DNA from: an uncultured Acidobacteriota bacterium
GTDB lineage: Bacteria; Acidobacteriota; Terriglobia; Bryobacterales; Bryobacteraceae
Assembly (NCBI GenBank): GCA_900696665.1
Contig: CAADGY010000245.1
Location: forward strand, 1 to 34,223
DNA: 34,223 nt
Direction: 5' to 3'
Made by a program: the position numbers and the translations under genes
The notes under the pieces: model-generated
Database searches by the model: none
Told to the model about the DNA's origin: nothing
Seen by the model: only the letters and a program-made list of their open reading frames with translations
Part shown: positions 24,768-30,602 of the stretch, one piece after another
Numbering within the stretch: position 1 is the first letter of the stretch
How the letters are laid out: each line of letters opens with the position of its first letter

Positions 24768-24792
24768 CTTCCTTCGCTAACTGCGAAGGAGG
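24768..24792 (+). promoter_or_regulatory. Hairpin masking the Shine-Dalgarno of the next gene
   Basis: TCCTTCGC (24770-24777) pairs perfectly with GCGAAGGA (24783-24790) across the 5-base loop TAACT. A T-G wobble and a further C-G pair (24768-24769 with 24791-24792) extend it to 10 bp. The right arm contains the whole AAGGAGG Shine-Dalgarno (24786-24792) of the gene at 24801. There is no T tract. The structure would block translation unless melted or bound. Confidence 0.55.
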
Positions 24793-24800
24793 TACAGGGG

Positions 24801-25295
24801 ATGCACCTCAGCGCGATAGGGGCGGCGTTGGTCCTCTTGGGGCTGGATGCTCATGCGCAAGAGACCGAATTGCGGGTAATCAATAACCCCGACGTGATAG
24901 CCGCCATGATCACCGTGTGGAAGCAATCTGCCAACGGGACGAGGGGAGTAGAGGCTACGTTCCGCCTCGATGGCAGCCCGAACAGCTACACAGTCACAAT
25001 CGAGGCGTTCACGAACCAGTCTATGAGGCAAAAAGTGTCGGTGCTTCCCGGCGAAACATTCGCCGTGTTTCACGTACACCCGCACAGTGCGGAGCCGGCT
25101 CCAAGCCAACAAGACAGGGATCTTGCCGACAAATACGGGTTCAGGATCCTTACACTGCACAACCGCGGTCTGTATGAATACGATCCGGCGACGAAAAAGA
25201 CTACCATGCTTCGAAACGGGATGACATGGATCAAGCCGGCGCCAAACCAGAGCGCCGGCGCATCTCCTTCGTACGCCCGGTTGAAGGATCAGTGA
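24801..25295 (+). CDS. Secreted JAMM/RadC-like (JAB-domain) metalloprotease-type protein
   Basis: This 164-residue protein has a signal peptide (MHLSAIGAALVLLGLDAHAQ) and a short mature domain. The segment HVHPHSAEPAPSQQD (His91, His93, Ser102, Asp105) follows the JAMM zinc motif HxHP-x6-SxxD, with one additional residue, and looks most like the HNHPSGDPTPSQED of RadC proteins. Glu51 is a candidate for the upstream catalytic glutamate. JAMM proteins are zinc isopeptidases or related folds; RadC-type members have no proven peptidase activity. The start at 24801 is set by the signal peptide and by AAGGAGG eight bases before it. The 3' end overlaps the convergent unknown gene by seven bases. Its association with the adjacent protease operon is unproven. 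Confidence 0.65.
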   Translation: MHLSAIGAALVLLGLDAHAQETELRVINNPDVIAAMITVWKQSANGTRGVEATFRLDGSPNSYTVTIEAFTNQSMRQKVSVLPGETFAVFHVHPHSAEPAPSQQDRDLADKYGFRILTLHNRGLYEYDPATKKTTMLRNGMTWIKPAPNQSAGASPSYARLKDQ

Positions 25296-25864
25296 CCTTG
25301 TTGCTGCGTGTCGTCAAACTCCAGCCGCTTTTTGGCGAGCGGCTGGACAATCCGGAAAAATTCCTCTGCCGAATATCGCCGCATCGATTCGAGATGCCGG
25401 GAGAGGGTGAGGAAGGGCACGATCAGCTCAGGTCCTCCTTCCGCCGGTTTCAACCAAAACGCTTCCATGAGAAGTCCGGGGATGCTCAATACCGATAATT
25501 CGTAATCGCGCTCCAGTACTTCGGGCAGCCTTTCGATTTCCTGGGCGGCGCGAAAGGCCCGCTCGACCTTAGCTCCACGCCCCAGGCTCGTCATTTTCGG
25601 CGCCGCTCCCGAACGTGGCTGAGTAACGCTTGCGGCAACCGCGGGGCCCGTCTCGCCGCCAGCCAGAACCCTCCAACTTGTAGGCTTGGCTGCTCCCAAT
25701 CCATGTCCGTTTGCGATGTCCTGAAGCTCGAGGGTGAAGACCTGTTGTCCCCATCGAGATTCCAACAGAACGTCGGGAGAGGGATCCCCCTGGCGGAAAA
25801 ACTCCGGGGCGCAGAGGATCGCCCTTCTCGTCCGATCCGAAGGCGTCTGCCCAATCAAAGACAT
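25289..25864 (-). CDS. Protein of unknown function, last gene of the sigma/kinase/protease operon
   Basis: This 191-residue protein has no signal peptide, transmembrane helix or recognised motif. It is mixed alpha/beta: an N-terminal half with short strands (DVLLESRWGQQVFTLELQDI, SWRVLAGG) and a helical C-terminal half rich in Glu and Arg (KVERAFRAAQEIERLPEVLE, LSRHLESMRRYSAEEFFRIV). The start at 25864 is preferred because AAAGG lies nine bases upstream. An ATG at 25873 overlaps the TGA of the protease gene (ATGA) but has the AAAGG directly against it. Either way it is tightly coupled to the protease gene. It could be a partner, inhibitor or immunity protein for the protease; this is inference only. 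Confidence 0.65.
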   Translation of the reverse strand: MSLIGQTPSDRTRRAILCAPEFFRQGDPSPDVLLESRWGQQVFTLELQDIANGHGLGAAKPTSWRVLAGGETGPAVAASVTQPRSGAAPKMTSLGRGAKVERAFRAAQEIERLPEVLERDYELSVLSIPGLLMEAFWLKPAEGGPELIVPFLTLSRHLESMRRYSAEEFFRIVQPLAKKRLEFDDTQQQGH

Positions 25865-25869
25865 TCCCG

Positions 25870-26379
25870 TCATCCTTTCTGGACCCGCACCAGGAACGTT
25901 GCGGTCCACTGTCCGCTGTCCCTATATGCTGAGAGGAACTCGTCGAAGTCTGTTGTGGATTCGCCGAAAAGAGAATCCGCCACATCTACTTTCGAGTCTC
26001 CGGAGGGCGATTGCCGGTAACCCGATACCACAACGAAATGCCCGCCTCCGCCGGCCCACCCGATCCTGGCACACACCGGAAAGCCGGCGTCGATCTCCCG
26101 GCGGATGTCCGGGAAGCCCAATGGTTGCGGCAGTGTCTGGAACGTCAGCCGCCGCGGCAGCTTTGCAGTCTTCCGGCGAATCACGTCGAGAGCCTCCTGC
26201 AATTTTCTTGGTTGGTTACAGACCTCTCTGTCGCTACAGCAGTCGGCCGCGCCCAGAACGTCTTGCGCCATCTGGCACTGGCTTGTAGTCGAGATTGGGA
26301 AGAAGTAGTGTTCCAAGCTTACTGAGACGGCGGCCCAGCACCACTGGTCCGCATCCTGTTCTTGCATCTTGAATGGCAT
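25870..26379 (-). CDS. Papain-like cysteine protease (AvrRpt2/C70 or C39-like)
   Basis: This 169-residue protein has the papain-fold catalytic pattern. QWCWAAVSVSLEHYF puts the nucleophile at Cys14 with the oxyanion Gln12. GGGGHFVVVSGYR supplies His114, and VDVADSLFG supplies the third residue (Asp132 or Asp135). The QxCWAA start and GHFVVVSGY...VxDS spacing match the AvrRpt2-type (C70) and C39-like papain family proteins found in bacteria. There is no signal peptide, so it is probably cytoplasmic or secreted by a dedicated route. CCSDREVC (47-54) and further cysteines could form disulfides. A GAGAGGGGGAG ribosome site precedes the start. It lies 35 bases after the small Gly-rich gene and couples to the unknown gene downstream. 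Confidence 0.8.
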   Translation of the reverse strand: MPFKMQEQDADQWCWAAVSVSLEHYFFPISTTSQCQMAQDVLGAADCCSDREVCNQPRKLQEALDVIRRKTAKLPRRLTFQTLPQPLGFPDIRREIDAGFPVCARIGWAGGGGHFVVVSGYRQSPSGDSKVDVADSLFGESTTDFDEFLSAYRDSGQWTATFLVRVQKG

Positions 26380-26414
26380 GCTCCCCCTCTCCGCTTCCGA
26401 AGCGGGTCAGCTTC

Positions 26415-26711
26415 TCATTTACCGTTTGCGGCAATAGGACCCGAACCGCGAATCACGATGGGTCCGAAAACCACCATAGGTCCTGCTGGTGCGCCTCCGC
26501 CTGGGCCTGCCGGGTCCTGGAAGCCGCCGCCTTCCGCGGACTGAGGACGCATAGCCAGGGTTTCATCAAACGAACTGGCTAACGCACTCGAAACAGTTGC
26601 GCCATCCGAAGCGTCTGGCTGTGCGGATATGGCGCCTGAAGCAACGGGTTCCACGCGCTGTGTGATGGTTACGCTATCCTTCTCAAACTTGATCTTGTAT
26701 TCGACGGTCAT
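26415..26711 (-). CDS. Small Gly/Pro/Ala-rich protein, possible protease substrate
   Basis: This 98-residue protein starts with two beta-strand-like segments (MTVEYKIKFEKDSVTITQRV). A flexible Ala/Ser-rich middle follows, then a Gly/Pro-rich tail (AEGGGFQDPAGPGGGAPAGP, then MVVFGPIVIRGSGPI). An AGAGGA ribosome site seven bases before the ATG supports translation. The gene is 12 bases downstream of the kinase gene and 35 bases upstream of the papain-like protease gene. The layout, an ordered start followed by a tail with GGG and hydrophobic patches, is what one expects of a precursor peptide or a small substrate. No homologue was recognised, and it could equally be a structural or regulatory subunit. 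Confidence 0.65.
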   Translation of the reverse strand: MTVEYKIKFEKDSVTITQRVEPVASGAISAQPDASDGATVSSALASSFDETLAMRPQSAEGGGFQDPAGPGGGAPAGPMVVFGPIVIRGSGPIAANGK

Positions 26712-26723
26712 GTGCGTTTCCTC

Positions 26724-29375
26724 TCATTGCACTTTGTGTGAAGCCAACAACCGTAGAAAGCGAATATCTTTGTGCAATCCCGCCACGTCAGGCCAGCGGC
26801 TCACGTCGGCAAGCACTTCATAGGGCGCCGATTGCAAAATGGAAAGGGCATTGTCACGACGGCCGAGCGCCTCATAAGTAGCCACCGCCGCAAAGCGCAC
26901 GTCGCCGTCATTCGGGGACAGTTGGAGGGATTGCAGGATTTCGGATTCGGCCCTTCGCCGGTCGCCGAGACGCGCGCATAAGTAGGCCAAGTGCGCTCGG
27001 GTGCTCCCGTTGCGCGGATTCCGCGCTATTTCTTTCTCAGCGAGCTCGAGACCCCGGAGGTTGGCCCGTCGGGATTCGGCCGTGAGGTTTACTCGCCGGT
27101 AGACGATCCCGAGGTTCATCCACCAGAGATACCTTTCGGGCCAGCCGCCCAGTGCGCGAGAGATGAATGGAATGGCCTCCCGATCGCGGCCCTGGCACAT
27201 CAGAACGTATCCGAGTGTGTGCAGTGCTGTTGGCGTTTCCCCCAAATTGATGGACAGGCGAAGTTCGTGCTCGGCCTCGGCGAATCGTCCCGCATACGAG
27301 TATGTCGTTCCAAGGGCGAAGTGTGCCGCGGGCTCATCCGGCGCCAGCGCAACGGTCTTTTCGAAGTGGCGGGCGGCTTCGTTGTAATCGGCGCGCGTGT
27401 TATAAAACGTCCCTAGCGCCTGGTGGTTACGGTGGTATTGCGGTTCGGCTGCCACGGCTGCGCGATATGCCGCCAAAGCCTCCTCGACCTGGTTATTTGC
27501 TTCATAAACCATGCCTAACCGCCTGTATCCGTCGCTCTGATCCGGCTCCAATTCGACCGCTCTGCGGTACTCGGCCGCGGCGGATTCGTACCATCCGGAG
27601 TTTGCCTGGAGCAGTCCGGCTATGCGGTGTACAGGGGCCAAGTCTGAATTGCGCTGTTGCGCCTGTCTCACGGACTCAGCCGTCCGATCCAGCCAGAGTG
27701 GATCTTTCGTGAGATAGTACTTGAACCATTGCGCTTCGGCGAGTGCAGCATGCGTGAGCGGTGAGTCCGGGTCGGCCGCAACGGCCCGTTGAAAGTGCGC
27801 AAGAGCGGTATCGACGCCACTATCGCGGCGCACATGAAACAACCCTGCCTGGTAATCCTGACGTGCCGCCGCATTGACCGCCGGCGCAATTTGTAACGGC
27901 GGCAGTCGCAAGGCGCCTGTTACCATACCCGCAAGAGCTACGGGAATATACCGCGTTTCTTCTGGAGCGTATTCGGCTTTCCACTCCTTTGTCTTGGCCA
28001 TAGAACGTGTATCCATCAGGTAGGCCTGGAGGATCAGTTTATCGCCGGTTCTTGAGAGGCTCCCATGAAGGGCGTGCGTTGCGCCGAGCGACACGCCGGC
28101 CTTTTCGGCCGTGTCCACTTTGTGTCGCAGCGCACTGCTCAGGGAGATGATAGCCAGCTTCGTATGCGCATTTCCCCTGAGGCGCGCCATTTGAGAGTCC
28201 GTTTTGCGAATCAACTCTGCGGCGAGGTTAACCGTATCCCGGCTGGATTCGAACGGCAGTACCGCGAGCCGCACCGATTCCCGATACCCTGGCACAGCCA
28301 TCAGCGCGTAGGAAACAGCCGCCAGAACAATCGCCGCCGCTGCGGTCAGCATTCGCCGGCGGGAAGGCGCGGGTGTCAGCGTTTGTGCCAGTTCGCCGGC
28401 ATCCCGAAATCTCCGGGCCGGGTCCGGATCCAGACAGCGGCGCAGAATAGGGTTCCACGCGTGTTTCACCGCAGGCGGCCTCCGGCGGAGCCGTCCTTCC
28501 CAGGAAGTGCTTGGCGGGAACGGTTTCCGACCGCTCGCCAACTCATGCAGTATAACGCCCAAGGCGTACACGTCTGAGGCCATTGAAGCCTTGCCGCCCA
28601 TCAACAATTCCGGCGCCATGTAATCCGGTGTTCCGGCAGTCTCGCCCGATTGTGTCTCGAACCGGGCTGCGACCGGCCTTCGAGCCAGTCCGAAATCGGT
28701 GATGACGGCACGCGTGGTTCCGTCGGCTGCCGTGGCAAGGATCACGTTATTGCTTTTGAGGTCGCCATGAATCACATGGTTCCGGTGCGCTTCCGCCAAC
28801 CCTTCGCAGAGTTGCCGCCCAATGATCTTCGCTTCCTTCTCTCCCAGGGGACCGCGGCGCATCCGGTCCAATAAGGTCTCTCCCTCCAGGAACTCCATGG
28901 TGAGGAAGTCGATTTCTTCTCCGTCTATCGAGGCCGCGTGAATCTCGAAAATTTTGCAAACGTTGGGATGGCTGATTTCACTCGCGTGGCGGACTTCCGG
29001 CGGAAGGCGCTTGCGGAAACCGGACTTTGCGCACTTGATCGCTATGCGGCGATCCAGTTTCTCATCCCATGCGTCGTAGACCACGCCCATGCCTCCCCGA
29101 GCAACTTCGCTCCCGATACGGAAGCGATGATGCAGGAGATCACCCGGCCGAAGGGGTTGTTCCTCCTCAGCCGCTGGGAAGAGGGGATCCAGCAGGAAAC
29201 TGTTCATACGCTGTTCCCACTGAACGTAGTTCCATGCCTCGCCAAATATTTCCGGATCCGGGCAGGCGCTGTGCAGATACTGTTCGCGCTCCTCCGGCGG
29301 ACGCGCGAGCGCTACCTCCACCAGGTTCATGAGGAGGTCGTCCCTATCTGGATTGTCTGGCCGGGACTTCTGCAT
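26724..29375 (-). CDS. Membrane Ser/Thr protein kinase with C-terminal TPR domain
   Basis: This 883-residue Hanks-type kinase has the Gly-rich loop VARGGMGVVY (91-100), Lys114 in RRIAIKCAK, Glu126, catalytic loop HGDLKSNN (Asp205, Asn210), DFG at 227-229 and APE at 254-256. The catalytic loop has HGD rather than HRD. One transmembrane helix follows (about 343-361), and the rest is outside: a CadC-like region (RLAVLPFESSRD...) and about eight TPR units to the C-terminus. The start at 29375 is chosen because GGAG lies seven bases upstream and residues before it are a shadow of the overlapping sigma gene. The 32-base overlap with the ECF sigma gene implies coupled translation and that the sigma factor is its likely target. 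Confidence 0.93.
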   Translation of the reverse strand: MQKSRPDNPDRDDLLMNLVEVALARPPEEREQYLHSACPDPEIFGEAWNYVQWEQRMNSFLLDPLFPAAEEEQPLRPGDLLHHRFRIGSEVARGGMGVVYDAWDEKLDRRIAIKCAKSGFRKRLPPEVRHASEISHPNVCKIFEIHAASIDGEEIDFLTMEFLEGETLLDRMRRGPLGEKEAKIIGRQLCEGLAEAHRNHVIHGDLKSNNVILATAADGTTRAVITDFGLARRPVAARFETQSGETAGTPDYMAPELLMGGKASMASDVYALGVILHELASGRKPFPPSTSWEGRLRRRPPAVKHAWNPILRRCLDPDPARRFRDAGELAQTLTPAPSRRRMLTAAAAIVLAAVSYALMAVPGYRESVRLAVLPFESSRDTVNLAAELIRKTDSQMARLRGNAHTKLAIISLSSALRHKVDTAEKAGVSLGATHALHGSLSRTGDKLILQAYLMDTRSMAKTKEWKAEYAPEETRYIPVALAGMVTGALRLPPLQIAPAVNAAARQDYQAGLFHVRRDSGVDTALAHFQRAVAADPDSPLTHAALAEAQWFKYYLTKDPLWLDRTAESVRQAQQRNSDLAPVHRIAGLLQANSGWYESAAAEYRRAVELEPDQSDGYRRLGMVYEANNQVEEALAAYRAAVAAEPQYHRNHQALGTFYNTRADYNEAARHFEKTVALAPDEPAAHFALGTTYSYAGRFAEAEHELRLSINLGETPTALHTLGYVLMCQGRDREAIPFISRALGGWPERYLWWMNLGIVYRRVNLTAESRRANLRGLELAEKEIARNPRNGSTRAHLAYLCARLGDRRRAESEILQSLQLSPNDGDVRFAAVATYEALGRRDNALSILQSAPYEVLADVSRWPDVAGLHKDIRFLRLLASHKVQ

Positions 29376-29919
29376 TGGCGGACTCCATTCTCTCGAAGAG
29401 CCACTGCCGGGCGTCCTTCCACATCCGCTGCATGGTGCGCAGACGCAGACCCAGAGCCTCCGCCGCTTCCTCATCCGTCTGACCGAGAAAATACTTGACT
29501 TCCACCACGGTGCACCATTCGGGCTTTTCTTTCGCCAAGGTGTCCAGCAGACGGTCCATGGCAATTATTTGATCGATCTTTGCACTGCCGGTAGACAGGA
29601 AATGCTCGATTTTTTCCAAAGACACGAAGTTGGCGTTGGGCCGCCTGCGCGCGTGATCGATGAGATACCGGCGCATGGCTCTAGCGGCAATAGCGAAAAA
29701 ATGAGCCCGATTCTGCCAATCCCGATCCTTGGCGGCGACAAGTCGAACGTAGATTTGATTGACTAGTTCCGTGGACTGCAAAGAGTGCCCCTTGCGCTCG
29801 CGCTTCATCAGGTAGTGTGCGAGACGCCGCAGGTCGGGCAGCACGAGTGAGAAAAGCTCATTCTCGACTTCGCGACTCCCCGAGCGCCATTCGGACAGAA
29901 GTTGCGTAATCTCCTTCAT
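29344..29919 (-). CDS. ECF sigma factor (TIGR02999/ECF43-like, kinase-linked)
   Basis: This 191-residue RNA polymerase sigma factor has a region 2 (about 18-92, with SLQSTELVNQIYVRLV and AHFFAIAARAMRRYLIDHAR) and a region 4 helix-turn-helix (about 128-180, VVEVKYFLGQTDEEAAEALG). The region 2.2 helix has no Asp/Glu cluster of the DAEDLVQE kind. In kinase-linked ECF43 factors such as EcfP of Vibrio parahaemolyticus, a phosphorylated threonine supplies this charge, and Thr50 is well placed for that. It is the first gene of the five-gene operon and overlaps the kinase gene by 32 bases. No anti-sigma gene is visible, consistent with control by the kinase. The ribosome site is weak. Confidence 0.9.
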   Translation of the reverse strand: MKEITQLLSEWRSGSREVENELFSLVLPDLRRLAHYLMKRERKGHSLQSTELVNQIYVRLVAAKDRDWQNRAHFFAIAARAMRRYLIDHARRRPNANFVSLEKIEHFLSTGSAKIDQIIAMDRLLDTLAKEKPEWCTVVEVKYFLGQTDEEAAEALGLRLRTMQRMWKDARQWLFERMESANAEVPARQSR

Positions 29920-29947
29920 TCCCAGGAAGACACGCCTGATGCGAGCA

Positions 29948-29953
29948 ATTATA
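29948..29953 (-). promoter_or_regulatory. -10 element TATAAT upstream of the sigma/kinase operon
   Basis: A perfect TATAAT on the minus strand is followed by a short leader to the ATG at 29919 (28 bases from hexamer to start). No clear -35 box is seen. It looks like a housekeeping promoter, so basal expression of the sigma factor would not require itself. Confidence 0.45.
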
Positions 29954-30153
29954 CGATATTCCGCTCATGGCAGAGCCACAAGAATTCCGGTATTGTTACT
30001 CGATCCTGGTACGCAAGGTACTTGCAGTACTGGCGGTTGGATCAAGCCGGGTCTCCCTCGTGGCGGACTTTTCTCCAGGTGGCGCTCTCTTATGTGAGCC
30101 GGCGGTTCCGGGAGACACTCTACGGCGCCGGCGGCAAAGGAGGAGATTCCAAA

Positions 30154-30570
30154 ATGCCACCGAAAACTTTCGCAACACTAAGTCTGGCGGCACTGCTAAT
30201 GAGTGCGCCCGGCTTTGCTGAGTTACCGCTCAAAGCGACCATCCCGTTCGACTTCACAGTGGGCACTACACGGATGGCCGCCGGCGAATACACCTTCACG
30301 TACAGCATGCCCGGAGTTGTCAGGATCAGTAGCCCGGACTGGAAGGCATCCTGTCTGGTTCTGACGATGCCGGTCGAGACCAGGAAAGCGGCCGAAACCG
30401 GCAAACTCGTGTTCAACCGGTACGGCGCAACACACTTCCTTTCGCAGATCTGGGGGCCGGGCTCCGGCCGAGGCAGGGAAGTATACAAGTCGAGAGCGGA
30501 ACGCGAGATGGCGAGAAACGCCGCGGGCGTCCAGCGCGCATCAGTGTTTGTGAAGCCTCGACACGAATAA
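30154..30570 (+). CDS. Small exported protein of unknown function (acidobacterial type)
   Basis: This 138-residue protein has a signal peptide (MPPKTFATLSLAALLMSAPGFA) followed by LPLKATIPFDFTVGTTRMAAGEYTFTYSMPG. That conserved opening of a beta-sandwich-like family occurs in many Acidobacteriota genomes, often in several copies. The middle has beta strands (VVRISSPDWKASCLVLTMPV and GKLVFNRYGATHFLSQIWGP), and the C-terminus is basic and helical. The start at 30154 is fixed by AAAGGAGGAG eight bases upstream and the signal peptide; an upstream in-frame start at 29902 has neither. It is divergent from the sigma operon and convergent with the TolC-like gene. It may be a target of the neighbouring sigma factor, but no promoter evidence supports this. 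Confidence 0.75.
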   Translation: MPPKTFATLSLAALLMSAPGFAELPLKATIPFDFTVGTTRMAAGEYTFTYSMPGVVRISSPDWKASCLVLTMPVETRKAAETGKLVFNRYGATHFLSQIWGPGSGRGREVYKSRAEREMARNAAGVQRASVFVKPRHE

Positions 30571-30582
30571 AGCAGGCTGCAA

Positions 30583-30602
30583 CGCCCGGAGCATCACGGG
30601 CG
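30583..30602. terminator. Short GC hairpin between convergent genes
   Basis: CGCCCG (30583-30588) pairs with CGGGCG (30597-30602) across an 8-base loop. It lies 12 bases after the stop of the small exported gene and over the stop of the convergent TolC-like gene. There is no T run on either strand, so any terminator role is weak. Confidence 0.3.

Noticed and set aside
24768-24792. Hairpin after the ABC permease gene as an intrinsic terminator
   Set aside because: No T run follows, and the right arm is the ribosome site of the next gene, so a translational role fits better.
26415-26711. Small protein starting MTVEYKIKFEKDSVTITQRVEP beside JAMM-like and papain-like proteins, suggesting a bacterial ubiquitin-like system
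   Set aside because: The resemblance is limited to one beta hairpin. The rest is low-complexity Gly/Pro/Ala sequence with no beta-grasp helix, the protein does not end in Gly-Gly, and no E1- or E2-like gene is present.
30018-30030. Palindrome GTACT-TGC-AGTAC as an operator for the divergent sigma operon and small exported gene
   Set aside because: The arms are only five bases and the site is not repeated elsewhere in the window, so chance occurrence is likely.
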